Assembly: GCA_944391805.1 (NCBI GenBank)
Contig: CALXUY010000079.1
Span: 1 to 50,239 of the forward strand
Reading direction: 5' to 3'
From: an uncultured Clostridia bacterium
GTDB lineage: Bacteria; Bacillota; Clostridia; Oscillospirales; CAG-272
DNA length: 50,239 nt
Within the stretch, counting starts at the first letter, position 1. Each line of letters starts with the position of its first letter. The notes under the pieces were generated by a model. The model was not told the DNA's origin. It saw only the letters and a list, made by a program, of their open reading frames with translations, and ran no database searches. Made by a program: the position numbers and the translations under genes. This document shows, in pieces, positions 14,450-23,235 of the stretch.

Positions 14450-16432
14450 TCAGATCAATTGCAGCTCGCCCCATTCGGTCGGGTCGTCGTCCTCGCCGAC
14501 GGTCACGGTGCCGCCGGAAATGTCCGGTATCGGCTCGGGAGTGAGAATGACCTGAATCTCCCCGCCGACCAGAGCAAGACCAACGGTTTTTTCCGCCTTG
14601 CCGGCAAAAAAGATCATATCCGGATCGGCGTATTCGTAAATATATTTTTCAATCGAATTTTTGGCTGTGATTTCCCATGCCTCCACACGGTGCTGGAACA
14701 CCCCGTAGCTCTGCGGGAAGAGAGCGACCTTCGCCTGAACGGTCCGGTAGAGTGCGTCCATCTGGTTGAAGGCGTGGTGCGCCACCTGAATGATGTCGCA
14801 GGACAGCGTATCCTTGGTGTAGGCGCGCAGCAGATAATCCTCCACGTAGGTAAAGGAGTCTCCCAGAATCAGCATGGTCATGTCTCCCGCCGTCACCTTC
14901 ATCACCGTGCTGGTGTTGTTAAAGTCCTGATCGCGGAGCTGGGAAAGCCCGTTTGTGACCACAAGGCTGTCCTCGTGCGTGTAGAGCGCCTGCATGGAAA
15001 CGCCGGCGAACTCCAGCTTCTGCCCGGTGTGAATTTTGATCTCCTTGCAGTCCGGATAGTTGGCGGTAATCACGCCCGAAATGCCGCCCAGCGTACCGTT
15101 GACGTCCTCAATCAGGTCGTAAGGCAGGTTTGCGCACACCGCCCGGAGATCGTACTGCTCATGATATGCGCCGAGGAACTCCGCAAAGCCGTTCATATGG
15201 TCGCCGTGGGCATGGGTGAGGAACCAGCAGGCGATGGTGACGCGCTCGCCCTCTGCGGTGTCGGTGATCTCGTGCAGGAAGCGGTTCAGCTCCGCCATCG
15301 GCGCTTCCTCGGTCCCCTCGGTTCCGAGCATCTGCAGAGCGTCGCCCCCGTCGACCAGAATCAGGCTGTTGTCGGCGCATTTGATGATGTAGAGCATTCC
15401 GTTATTGTTGTAGCCGCTCACACCGGACCAGTCGTAATCGGCAGGATCCATGTTCAGGCCGTACTGGTAGATCTCCACGCCCTCGCCCGGCGTGCCCGGG
15501 TCGGCAGCCGAAATGTCGGCGGCCGCAGCCGAGGCATTGTCCACAATCACATTGACCAGGCGGCGCGCCGAGGTGAAATAGGTATAGACCTGATTGGTCC
15601 CGTCGGTGAGCGTGACGTACACATTCCTGCCGTTCTCCAGCGTATCCCGGGCAACCTCGGTGTATCCCACGCCCTTCAGCTTTTCCACATAGGCGTTGAA
15701 CTCATCCTGCGAGGTCTGGGAAATCATCATCACCTTTGCGGACTCCGAAGCGCTGCCGCCAAGATTGGTCAGCATTCTGCCCGCATCATAGACCGATGTG
15801 GCGTAGCGGGGGTTCTGCCCCGCGTAATAGGGCAGCTCATTGAGCAGCCAGCCATCGGCCTGCCAGTCCGCCCGCAGGGTCTGATAGTTGGAGCCGGACT
15901 CGAAGGTGTAGGCTCCCCCCTCTGCAGGCAGGCACTCGCTGATAAAATGGTTGACCGCCTGCTCCAGCATATAGGCGTTGGAGCCGTTGATGACCAGCTT
16001 GTTGCCGCGGATGCCGACATACACCCATGCGTCGTGCTCTCCGGCGTCCGGCAGCGCGCTCTCGGGGCGATTGGTCTGACCGAGCAAAATCTCCACCACC
16101 GAGGAGTCGGCAGCCGAATCGGTGTCCTTTGCCATCTCGGGAGCCGCGCCGAACAGGTCCTTCATCTGCTTGGAGAGCGTCCCGCGCAGAGTGGTGATGT
16201 CGGCGTCGGTTTCGGTGGAATAGATGATTTTCGCCGTGTACTGCGTCCCGTCGAACACCGGGAAGGCCTCCAGATCGGGCACGGACGGGGTCTGCCCCTC
16301 ACCCGAGGTTACGGGGTCGGTTCCGGTCCCGGACGGATCCTCCTTCCCCTTACAGGAGGCAAATAAAACCATCGAGACAAGCAGACAGGCCAACAGCCCG
16401 GTGAGCCAAAGTCGCTTCGAATTCTTCGTCAT
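14450..16432 (-). CDS. Lipoprotein with metallo-beta-lactamase fold
   Basis: This 660-aa protein starts with a lipoprotein signal peptide (lipobox LFASC, Cys near residue 27). A Ser/Thr/Gly-rich linker leads to an N-terminal domain (about 65-200) resembling accessory domains of alpha-glucuronidase-like proteins. The C-terminal half (about 335-620) is a metallo-beta-lactamase fold with the metal motif THAHGDHMNG, then the substrate-side elements LILGDS and VAHHAFNQ. ComEC-type and other phosphodiesterase-like members share this layout. It is preceded by AAAGGAG and follows the solute-binding gene by 25 bases. A hydrolase acting outside the membrane is likely. The substrate is unknown. Confidence 0.85.
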   Translation of the reverse strand: MTKNSKRLWLTGLLACLLVSMVLFASCKGKEDPSGTGTDPVTSGEGQTPSVPDLEAFPVFDGTQYTAKIIYSTETDADITTLRGTLSKQMKDLFGAAPEMAKDTDSAADSSVVEILLGQTNRPESALPDAGEHDAWVYVGIRGNKLVINGSNAYMLEQAVNHFISECLPAEGGAYTFESGSNYQTLRADWQADGWLLNELPYYAGQNPRYATSVYDAGRMLTNLGGSASESAKVMMISQTSQDEFNAYVEKLKGVGYTEVARDTLENGRNVYVTLTDGTNQVYTYFTSARRLVNVIVDNASAAAADISAADPGTPGEGVEIYQYGLNMDPADYDWSGVSGYNNNGMLYIIKCADNSLILVDGGDALQMLGTEGTEEAPMAELNRFLHEITDTAEGERVTIACWFLTHAHGDHMNGFAEFLGAYHEQYDLRAVCANLPYDLIEDVNGTLGGISGVITANYPDCKEIKIHTGQKLEFAGVSMQALYTHEDSLVVTNGLSQLRDQDFNNTSTVMKVTAGDMTMLILGDSFTYVEDYLLRAYTKDTLSCDIIQVAHHAFNQMDALYRTVQAKVALFPQSYGVFQHRVEAWEITAKNSIEKYIYEYADPDMIFFAGKAEKTVGLALVGGEIQVILTPEPIPDISGGTVTVGEDDDPTEWGELQLI

Positions 16433-16457
16433 ATGTCATGTTCTCCTTTCTGCGTTA

Positions 16458-17954
16458 TCAGACAAACGTGTCGTTCAGCTCCTCGAGCCTTGCGTTGATG
16501 GCCGCGACAATGATCTGTACATTGGAGACCACCTCCCATTCCATGCTGCCGGTGATGTCCCCGATCATGGGATGCTGATTGAGCGCGCCATAGATGTTGG
16601 CGATGCAGAGCGTGCGGCTCTGCGCCACGATATCAAATACCTGTGCGGAGGGCGCGTCGGGCTGATACTGCGTGCGGAAGCACTGCTCGTAATAAGCCGG
16701 ATATACATAGTCGTAGGAGAGGCACATGTAAATCTCATAAAGATAGGACGCCTTGTCGGTGTCGGCACAGCCGATGGGAATGCCCGCGAAGTTCAGGTTC
16801 CAAACGTCCGAATAGGAGCGGTACTGCTCCCCTGCCGCGCGCAGCGGAGGCGGCAGAATGCCCCAGAGCAGGTCGCTGTCGATCATGCTCCACAGGCAGT
16901 AGTAGTTGACCGTCATAAACGGAGCCGCGCCCGCAAGGAAGGCTCTGTCGTGCTGGTCGTTATGAATGATGCCAACCTCCCTGCCGTCCCGGGAGGTGAA
17001 CACTGTGCGGATCCAATCCAGAAGCTCAATGTTCTCGGTGCTGTTCAGCGTGCATTCATATTCCCCGGTATTTTCGTTCCACGCTACGGCTGTGCCGCCA
17101 AGATCATAGAACATATTCTGCGCATAGTTGCGGGACATGATGAAGCCATAGCGGTCGGTCTGATAATCCCCGGTGTTGTCGTCCGGCGTGGCGTATACCG
17201 AACCGATCTCCATCATCAGCTCGGCCGTCCACTCGTTGTTCAGCGCAAGCTCATAAAGCTGATCCATGGTATAGTCGGTGTAATCCTCCACAATCGCGCG
17301 ATTGACAAAGGTCACGTCCAGCGCCGCGGTATTCATCACCGAATAGTAGCCGCAGGCAAAATACTGGTAGCCCTTAAAGCGAATCTGCTCGTTGACGTCC
17401 GCCTCGTAGTAGTCGGCGTCCGGTTTGATGTAGCTGTAATTGTTGAGATCGTCAAAGAACCCCTCCAGCGTGAGCGTGGAGCAGGGGGTGCCACCGGTCA
17501 TAATCATATCGTAGTTGGCGTCGTCCCCGCTCAGGCGAAGATTCCGCAGGGCGGCAACATCCCCGCTGTCGTCTGTCGCGTTGGGGTTGGACTCGTTGGG
17601 ATGGTATACAATATTGATATTGAGCAGCTCCTGCATCACATCGTTGCGGTCAAAGCCCGCCTCATAAACAAGATCGGCCTCGGCCTCCTGCGCGCTGACG
17701 TCCAGCGGATAGGGCTTCCACCCCGTCAGGGTGGAATACCAGATGTTCATGGTACCGTTCTGATAATCCCGAATCTCCAGGCCTGTCCTGTCCAGTGCGG
17801 ACTGCCCCTCCTGCGTACCTTCCGGAGACGACGGAGTGGTTGCGCTCCCGGACGTACCCGTCCCATCTCCGCCGCCTTTGCAGGCAGCCAGCGTGAACAG
17901 GAGCAGCACCGCCATTGAAAGCGTCAGCAGCCTGATTGTTTTTCCTGCCATCAT
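16458..17954 (-). CDS. Extracellular solute-binding lipoprotein (ABC type)
   Basis: This 498-aa lipoprotein has the signal peptide MMAGKTIRLLTLSMAVLLLF with lipobox TLAAC. It has the length and Asp/Tyr-rich alternation of family 1 sugar-binding proteins. Typical pieces are LLNINIVYHPNESNPNAT, YDMIMTGGTP, LDVTFVNRAIVEDY, YGFIMSRN and a C-terminal helical end. AGGAGG lies 5 bases before the first of two tandem ATG codons. It is the first gene of the minus-strand operon and is divergent from an AraC regulator, as often seen for glycan transport systems. No permease or ATPase gene is nearby, so its transporter partner must be encoded elsewhere. Confidence 0.85.
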   Translation of the reverse strand: MMAGKTIRLLTLSMAVLLLFTLAACKGGGDGTGTSGSATTPSSPEGTQEGQSALDRTGLEIRDYQNGTMNIWYSTLTGWKPYPLDVSAQEAEADLVYEAGFDRNDVMQELLNINIVYHPNESNPNATDDSGDVAALRNLRLSGDDANYDMIMTGGTPCSTLTLEGFFDDLNNYSYIKPDADYYEADVNEQIRFKGYQYFACGYYSVMNTAALDVTFVNRAIVEDYTDYTMDQLYELALNNEWTAELMMEIGSVYATPDDNTGDYQTDRYGFIMSRNYAQNMFYDLGGTAVAWNENTGEYECTLNSTENIELLDWIRTVFTSRDGREVGIIHNDQHDRAFLAGAAPFMTVNYYCLWSMIDSDLLWGILPPPLRAAGEQYRSYSDVWNLNFAGIPIGCADTDKASYLYEIYMCLSYDYVYPAYYEQCFRTQYQPDAPSAQVFDIVAQSRTLCIANIYGALNQHPMIGDITGSMEWEVVSNVQIIVAAINARLEELNDTFV

Positions 17955-18058
17955 ATTATCCTCCTCAATCAGATTTCGGATTGCTCCGCCCAGCCCGGAG
18001 GGACAGCCTTTTCGCCAGCCGTTAGCCCCCCGGACGGCGCCGGAACATTCACACAATA

Positions 18059-18088
18059 ATTATACACCATCCCATGCCCTGCTGTAAA
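18059..18088 (-). promoter_or_regulatory. Promoter for the SBP operon
   Basis: On the minus strand, TTTACA (18083-18088), an 18-base spacer and TATAAT (18059-18064). One base of the -35 box differs from consensus. It lies about 105 bases before the start of the solute-binding gene. Confidence 0.65.
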
Positions 18089-18205
18089 TTCCTAAACATC
18101 CGCATTTTAAGCCAATTTCTACGATTTCGTCCAACAATTATTGGATAATTAGCAGATTTACCAAAAGATTATCTATATTTTTGTAGAGTATTTTTCAAAG
18201 AACAG

Positions 18206-18234
18206 TTGACTTTTGCGCCAAAACCTGTTACAAT
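18206..18234 (+). promoter_or_regulatory. Promoter for the AraC gene
   Basis: TTGACT (18206-18211), 17-base spacer, TACAAT (18229-18234); one mismatch in each box. It lies about 40 bases upstream of the start codon. Confidence 0.7.
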
Positions 18235-18272
18235 ATCCATTGGAATATCTGAACAAAAAGCGGAGGAGCAAC

Positions 18273-19118
18273 ATGCCGTTTTATGAGGATTATGGCTTTG
18301 ACTTTTCATACGCCTACTTTCCGTCGCCCTACCCCGGCACCATGCCGGCCATGCACCTGCATCCGCATTATGAGGCTTTGCTGATTCTTGACCGGGTGAC
18401 AACCGACGCCCGGATCAACACCTTTCCGCTGTGTCTGGAGCAGCCCTTTCTCGAGCTGTGCGCGCCGTTTTGTCTGCACTACGCCAACTTTCCCACAGGA
18501 GCCCCGATCGACCGGACGGTGTTTTATTTCGGCGAAAAAATGCTTGCGGACTACGCTGTCCCCTTCGGAAAGCTGGACAGCCACCGGGAGTTTGCGAGCA
18601 CCTTTTTTCTGCTCTCCGATGAGCAGGCACAGGAGCTTCGGCAGATGCAGAAGCACTTTCTGAAAAAGGCGCACTACCCCGAGCAGCAAAAGCTGTTGTT
18701 TTTGCTGCTGCTGAATGCCGTGCTGGACGACACTCCGGAGGAGAGCATCATCCGCTCCCCGGCAACCACAAACTATATCAACAGCGTGATCCGGCACCTC
18801 AACGAGCACTACGCGGAGCAGGTTTCCCTTGAAGAACTGGCAAGCGCTTTTTTTGTCAGCCGGTCAAAGCTCTGCCATGATTTCAAGGCCTACACCGGAA
18901 AGACCGTTCACCAGATTCTTCTGGAGATCCGGATCAGCCGGGCGCTTTACATCATCCGTTTCGGCGTTTGGAGCAGCATCGGCGACGTCGCGGCGCAGGT
19001 CGGATTCGGGAACGGCTTTCACTTTTATTCGGTGTTCAGGAAAAACGTGGGAATCTCGCCTATGCAGTATGCCGAGCGTTTTCACGCGAAGCCACGCACC
19101 ACATCGCTCCCGCAGTGA
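18273..19118 (+). CDS. AraC family transcriptional regulator
   Basis: The protein is 281 aa. The N-terminal half contains the cupin-like start AMHLHPHYEALLI (about residues 27-39), expected to sense a small ligand. The C-terminal 100 residues are the double helix-turn-helix: VSLEELASAFFVSRSKLCHD, then IGDVAAQVGFGNGFHFYSVF and KNVGISPMQYAERF. The ATG at 18273 is preceded by CGGAGGAGC. It is divergent from the solute-binding operon and is its likely regulator. Confidence 0.92.
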   Translation: MPFYEDYGFDFSYAYFPSPYPGTMPAMHLHPHYEALLILDRVTTDARINTFPLCLEQPFLELCAPFCLHYANFPTGAPIDRTVFYFGEKMLADYAVPFGKLDSHREFASTFFLLSDEQAQELRQMQKHFLKKAHYPEQQKLLFLLLLNAVLDDTPEESIIRSPATTNYINSVIRHLNEHYAEQVSLEELASAFFVSRSKLCHDFKAYTGKTVHQILLEIRISRALYIIRFGVWSSIGDVAAQVGFGNGFHFYSVFRKNVGISPMQYAERFHAKPRTTSLPQ

Positions 19119-19155
19119 AAACGGCCCCCTTCGGGAAGCAATATCGAAAAACAAG

Positions 19156-19200
19156 AACAGACTGTCATCGCGGTTCAACACCGGAATGGCAGTCTGTTTC
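19156..19200. terminator. Bidirectional terminator between AraC and SIS genes
   Basis: AACAGACTGTCAT (19156-19168) pairs with ATGGCAGTCTGTT (19186-19198) using one G-U pair. A run of T follows on the plus strand and CTTGTTTTTC follows on the minus strand. It lies between convergent genes and could stop both. Confidence 0.65.
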
Positions 19201-19264
19201 TATGGAATTTTCAGGACAGCTCCTTTTATGTGCCTTTCGGAAACGCATGCGACGCTGCAAGGAC

Positions 19265-19885
19265 TCACCGCTCCTGCCCGGTGCGCTGCTTTTTCAGCCG
19301 TTCTCCGACCGCGCCGCCCGGATGAATCACAGCAAACTGCTCGTTCCGGTAATCCGTGGCCTCGATCAGCGCGGTCTGCAGAGCGTGGAACACCACACAC
19401 TGCGCGGTGGTGGAGGTGGTGCCCTGCGCGTTCCAGCGGTCGGTTTCCCGATTGATTTTCAGGCGCAGCACCACATCCGCCTGCCGGGCCAGCGGGGATT
19501 CCGCATTCTCGGTGACGGTAATGGTCGAGACGCCTTTTTTCCGGCAGATTTCCATAATTGGCAGCAGTTCCCCCGTCTTGCCCCCGCGCGAGGCGAACAC
19601 CATCACGTCACCGGGCTGGAGATAGCCCGAAGCCCCGTGCACGGCCTCGGCCGGCGAGAGGAAGCGCGCGGGGCGCTCGATGCAGCACAGCAGGTGAGCA
19701 AAATGCCGGCAGACAATGCCGGAATGCCCGCAGCCCGAGGTGCCGATGCGGGGCGCCGCCCGCAGCAGCTCAACCGCCCGCAGGAAAGCGTCCTCCTCCA
19801 GAACGCTCTCCATCTCCCGGATGCATTCGGACTCGATGCGGTATACCTGCCGCACGCACTCCATCAGGCTCAGCCCCTCATCCAT
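19265..19885 (-). CDS. SIS domain sugar-phosphate-binding protein
   Basis: This 206-aa protein is a single SIS fold. PRIGTSGCGHSGIVCRHFAH begins the first strand-loop, DVMVFASRGGKTGELLPIME is the Ser/Thr-rich phosphosugar loop, and VSTITVTENAESPLARQADV follows. This is the pattern of KpsF/GutQ- or MurQ-like isomerases without extra domains. The C-terminal IHPGGAVGERL is also seen in GutQ/KpsF relatives. The ATG at 19885 is chosen for AGAGGTG 6 bases upstream. It overlaps the preceding isomerase-like gene by 8 bases, implying coupling. It is probably a phosphosugar isomerase of the local pathway. Confidence 0.85.
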   Translation of the reverse strand: MDEGLSLMECVRQVYRIESECIREMESVLEEDAFLRAVELLRAAPRIGTSGCGHSGIVCRHFAHLLCCIERPARFLSPAEAVHGASGYLQPGDVMVFASRGGKTGELLPIMEICRKKGVSTITVTENAESPLARQADVVLRLKINRETDRWNAQGTTSTTAQCVVFHALQTALIEATDYRNEQFAVIHPGGAVGERLKKQRTGQER

Positions 19886-21293
19886 TCCGGGCACCTCTGC
19901 TTTCCACCAGACGGCTCAGCGCGGCGACAATGTCCTCCGTATCCGCGTCCGCATAGATCAGCGCCGCATGGTGCATTCCGCCCGCGTGGCTGTACGCCTC
20001 GAGAAATTCCGGCAGAGCCTGGTCCGGCTTGAACCACCCGGAAACCACATAGTTCTGCTGATTGTCGTTTGGCGTGTAGAGCATGCTGCCGCCGGCGGCG
20101 AAGATCTCAAATCGGTTATCCGATACCGGGTTCAGGCTCAGAAACACCACGCGCCCCGGCCTGAAGGGAGCGAGCACGATGGCGGGGTCATCCGCGTCGC
20201 CGAACACAAAATCCTTTTTGCTCATCACGGGCCTGCGCTCAGGGTTGGAGAGCGCAACGTTGTATTCGCCCATATGGCTCAGGAAGAGCATACCGTCCTT
20301 CCAGTCCGGGCAGAAAATTTCGGTAAAGGAAACCTCCGGAAACACGCTCATCAAAGCCGATGTAAAGGCTGCGGTGAGCACATCCCCCTCTCCGGCATAC
20401 CCGATTCCCCGGCTCATGGCAAGGCTGGCCTCGGCAAACGGCATAGTGGGAAAGGCGGTATCCCTCCGCGCCGCCTTGAAATTCATGCTGAAGGCGTTCA
20501 GCCGCTGATCCTGCATCCATTTGCGGACAGCAAGAGAAACGCGCGTGGAAAAATCGTAGGTTTTCCGATCGATGCGCATATCAAAGCGCTCCGAATCGGC
20601 CTGATACTCGGCGTCGATTTCCTGCTGCGTGACCGAATTCAGATAGGAGAAATCCTGCATGTCATAGTGGACCGTCTCGATCCCCACGGTATCCCGCAGC
20701 ACGTCAAACGGCACGCGGAAATCCCCCATTCCGTCAAACGGCTCGCCCACCAGTCCCACACGGGAGTGCTCCAGCTCATGCAGAACCACACAGGCTCTGG
20801 CAAAACAGCTTACCCGCCGGCAAAGCGTTCCGAACGCGGGATTTTCCTCGTTGAAGAATCCAGCGATGATCTCATACTGCCGTCCGCGGCGGCGAAGCAG
20901 GTTGCACAGATCCATCACGCCGTGGATGCCGTGATTATACAGCATTCCGTCCGCGTAGGAATACGGCTTGAACTCGTAGTTGTAGGTCGTATCCAGCATG
21001 AGCAGCGGGAGTCTGGTTGCGCAGAGCGCGTCAACCGACTCCAGTGACGGGGAGTAGGCCGCGTGTAGTGTGACAATCAGATCCACATCGGCCGCTTCAA
21101 ACGCCTGCACCGCTTGCTCAAACTCACACTTCAGGCGGCAAACCGGCGCTGTTGTCAGCTCCAGTCCGCAACGCTCCAGCCGCCCGGCCACCTCCGCTAC
21201 ATGACGATCCACCACTGCGCGCATCGAGGGCGTACTTTCATCATATGTGATCACATACAATGGCAAAAAGCCGACCTTTGGCTTTCTTTTCAT
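19878..21293 (-). CDS. L-arabinose/L-fucose isomerase family protein
   Basis: This 471-aa protein has the size and domain order of the arabinose isomerase superfamily. The N-terminal Rossmann-like part begins KPKVGFLPLYVITYDESTP. Residues such as LIVTLHAAYSPSLES and LLMLDTTYNYEF follow. The metal and active-site region carries GEGDVLTAAFTSALM and FTEIFCPDWKDGMLFLSHMG, where arabinose isomerase has the catalytic Glu and His set. The ATG at 21293 is preferred, with AGGTGG 9 bases upstream; a TTG start at 21302 would have no spacer. It likely interconverts an aldose and a ketose. The specific sugar is not evident. Confidence 0.78.
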   Translation of the reverse strand: MKRKPKVGFLPLYVITYDESTPSMRAVVDRHVAEVAGRLERCGLELTTAPVCRLKCEFEQAVQAFEAADVDLIVTLHAAYSPSLESVDALCATRLPLLMLDTTYNYEFKPYSYADGMLYNHGIHGVMDLCNLLRRRGRQYEIIAGFFNEENPAFGTLCRRVSCFARACVVLHELEHSRVGLVGEPFDGMGDFRVPFDVLRDTVGIETVHYDMQDFSYLNSVTQQEIDAEYQADSERFDMRIDRKTYDFSTRVSLAVRKWMQDQRLNAFSMNFKAARRDTAFPTMPFAEASLAMSRGIGYAGEGDVLTAAFTSALMSVFPEVSFTEIFCPDWKDGMLFLSHMGEYNVALSNPERRPVMSKKDFVFGDADDPAIVLAPFRPGRVVFLSLNPVSDNRFEIFAAGGSMLYTPNDNQQNYVVSGWFKPDQALPEFLEAYSHAGGMHHAALIYADADTEDIVAALSRLVESRGARNG

Positions 21294-21315
21294 AACCGTC
21301 AACCACCTTTCCGGA

Positions 21316-22002
21316 TTATTTTCTGAGGAAGCTCAAAAGGGTTCTCTCACCGTACTGCCGCTTCCAGTCGCCGGAAAAACCGGCAATACCCGAGTCGGTC
21401 AGCGGATGGGAGGCCATCTGCCGCATCAGCTCGGCGTTGACCGTGACATTTTCGCCGCCCGCAAGCCCCACATCGACAATCTGCTGAACCGTTTTGAAGG
21501 AGGCCGCCAGAATTTCGGTCCCCATGCCGAAGCCCTGCAGAATGGCGGCAATCTGAGAGACCACCTCAACACCCTTGCCGTTGATGTTATCCAGCCGGCT
21601 GACATAAGGGGCGACGTAACGCGCGCCAGCCCGTGCCGCGAGAACGGCCTGCCCCACCGAAAGGATGGCGGTTTCGGTGACGCCGATTCCCTGCTCCGAA
21701 AGCGCCGCCGTCACCTGCAGTCCCACAGGGGACACCGGCACCTTGAGAAAGGTGTTTTTGCCGGCGGCCGCAACAACCGCTCCGGCCTCCTCCAGCATCT
21801 CCTCGAAGCCTGTCTCGGTGAGCTGCACGTGAAGCTGTTTATCCGGTCCGATGATCTCGCGGATGGCAAGAATGTGCGCCACGGGGTCGGCGACCTTCTC
21901 CCGGGCAATCAGGGTCGGATTGGTGGTGACGCCGATGACCGGGAAATATGTGTTGCAGAACCGGATGTCCTCCAGATTCGCCGTATCAACCAGAAAATTC
22001 AT
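21316..22002 (-). CDS. Transaldolase-like / fructose-6-phosphate aldolase-like enzyme
   Basis: This 228-aa class I aldolase has the short-transaldolase pattern: MNFLVDTANLEDI, GVTTNPTLIARE, LHVQLTE, and the Schiff-base Lys in NTFLKVPVSPVGLQV. ISRL-type ends follow (YVAPYVSRLDNI, then ILAASFKTVQQI). The length fits fructose-6-phosphate aldolase and the small transaldolases (about 215-230 aa). ATG 22002 is preferred to the GTG at 22014, which overlaps the stop of the upstream YjbQ gene. It probably cleaves the ketose phosphate made by the isomerase and kinase encoded nearby. Confidence 0.88.
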   Translation of the reverse strand: MNFLVDTANLEDIRFCNTYFPVIGVTTNPTLIAREKVADPVAHILAIREIIGPDKQLHVQLTETGFEEMLEEAGAVVAAAGKNTFLKVPVSPVGLQVTAALSEQGIGVTETAILSVGQAVLAARAGARYVAPYVSRLDNINGKGVEVVSQIAAILQGFGMGTEILAASFKTVQQIVDVGLAGGENVTVNAELMRQMASHPLTDSGIAGFSGDWKRQYGERTLLSFLRK

Positions 22003-22010
22003 AACCGTCC

Positions 22011-22505
22011 TCACTCTCCGATCACCATGATCTGCACCGTCCGCGTTCTCGCTCTGGTCTGATCAAAATCGATAAAATAGATAAATCCGAACTCACCGAG
22101 ATCCATGCTCCCGTCCTCCACCACAATGGTCTGGCTCCGGCCGATGACGGAGGAGCGCAGGTGCGCGTCGGTGTTGTGGCAGCCCCGGTTGTCCTCTCCG
22201 TGCTCCTCGGCAAACGCCAGCGCCCGGGGACCGGGATGCAGATACATGCCCTCGCTCCGCTGCGTGGGAATGATCTCCTCCATCACGTTCACCAAATCCT
22301 GCTGGAGCGTCTCCAGCCCGGTCATGGAGAGATCAAACGCGCACTCCTGCGTGATGACGCTGCAGGTGGTGTGATGGGAATACACAACCACGATGCCGTT
22401 GCGGACGCCGGACTCCCGCAGCGCGTCCTTCGCCTGCTGGGTGACGTTGTGAAAGGTACAGACCTTGTCGTTGGACTGCAGCTGAACTTTTTTGTGATAT
22501 ACCAT
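22011..22505 (-). CDS. YjbQ family protein (paralogue 1)
   Basis: This 164-aa protein shows the YjbQ fold motifs VVYSHHTTCSVITQEC, LHPGPRAL, DAHLRSSVIG and FIYFIDFDQTRARTRTVQ. The His-His-Thr-Thr and His-Leu-Arg-Ser residues that line the conserved pocket are present. E. coli YjbQ was reported to have weak secondary thiamine-phosphate synthase activity, but the true role of the family is unclear. It lies between the TIM homologue and the aldolase gene. A second, longer copy lies on the other side of the TIM homologue. I infer a role in the local sugar pathway. Confidence 0.9.
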   Translation of the reverse strand: MVYHKKVQLQSNDKVCTFHNVTQQAKDALRESGVRNGIVVVYSHHTTCSVITQECAFDLSMTGLETLQQDLVNVMEEIIPTQRSEGMYLHPGPRALAFAEEHGEDNRGCHNTDAHLRSSVIGRSQTIVVEDGSMDLGEFGFIYFIDFDQTRARTRTVQIMVIGE

Positions 22506-22526
22506 TTCTTTCCCTCCGTATCGTTG

Positions 22527-23231
22527 TCAGCGCCGCTTCAGATCATCCGCCGCGCGTCGCGTCGCCGCGATCAACTCGTCGATCTTGGCGATCGGATCGG
22601 CGGCGTTCATAATGCCAGAGGCTGCCCCGGCCGCCTCGGAGCCGGCCATGATAAAGTCGTACACCTGCTGTCCGGTCGTAATGCCGGCCGCCTGCTCAAC
22701 CAGAATTTCCGGGTCGATGGCCTTGATCGCGCGGATACAGTCCATCACATAGGACATATCGCTCACCGCGCCCCCCGAGCCGCCGATCAGCTCGGTCGGC
22801 TCGGGATTGATGATGTCGGGGTGCAGCTCGGCAATGGCCCGCGCCTCGGCCACCGAATCCGCGCAGGCAAACACCAGCATGTCCAGCTCGTGCGCGCGGT
22901 CGATGGTCTTTTTGATCTGCGGAAGCGACATCGGCTTTTCGCAGTGATTGACCACCACCCCCTGCGCGCCGGCCGCCTTCAGCCCCTCGGGCAGAATATC
23001 GGCCATGCCCCGCCCCGGCCGGAGCGTGTCCATATAGGGAGCCAGCACAATGAGATGCTCCGTGTGCTCCGCCACCCGCCTGATCTCAATCGGCGAGGTG
23101 ATAAACAGCACGTCGATGTCGTATTTTTCGGCTGCGCGGTCGGCCGCCAGCGCGTATTCAAGAACCTGATCCCCGTAGATGTAGTTTTTGGTTCCGATTT
23201 CAAAATATGGGGTACGGATGCTTTTTTTCAT
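22527..23231 (-). CDS. Triose-phosphate isomerase homologue (archaeal-type, short)
   Basis: This 234-aa TIM-barrel protein is shorter than the usual bacterial enzyme (about 250) and resembles archaeal TIM. The substrate-binding Lys is in FEIGTKNYIYG, the catalytic His in GVVVNHCEKPMS, and the catalytic Glu in INPEPTELIGG. The phosphate-binding end EQAAGITTGQQV, then AGAASGIM is retained. The ATG at 23231 is preceded by GCAGGAAAGG. Its place between two YjbQ genes suggests a pathway-specific paralogue, perhaps acting on a tetrose or triose phosphate, rather than the glycolytic enzyme. That is inference. Confidence 0.85.
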   Translation of the reverse strand: MKKSIRTPYFEIGTKNYIYGDQVLEYALAADRAAEKYDIDVLFITSPIEIRRVAEHTEHLIVLAPYMDTLRPGRGMADILPEGLKAAGAQGVVVNHCEKPMSLPQIKKTIDRAHELDMLVFACADSVAEARAIAELHPDIINPEPTELIGGSGGAVSDMSYVMDCIRAIKAIDPEILVEQAAGITTGQQVYDFIMAGSEAAGAASGIMNAADPIAKIDELIAATRRAADDLKRR

Positions 23232-23235
23232 CGTT

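Larger units (their letters stand above)
17955..18272. other. Divergent control region between SBP and AraC genes
   Basis: The region holds a minus-strand promoter (18059-18088) and a plus-strand promoter (18206-18234), with an AT-rich stretch between them. An imperfect palindrome CCAACAATTATTGG (18131-18144) could bind the AraC protein, but I see no second copy to support that. There is no gene. Confidence 0.65.

Noticed and set aside
14423..17918. Two long plus-strand frames opposite the MBL and solute-binding genes
   Set aside because: They mirror real coding sequence, with shadow-type composition. The minus strand has signal peptides, motifs and ribosome sites.
18131..18144. CCAACAATTATTGG as an AraC operator
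   Set aside because: It is a single imperfect palindrome in AT-rich DNA without a second copy. AraC proteins usually bind direct repeats.
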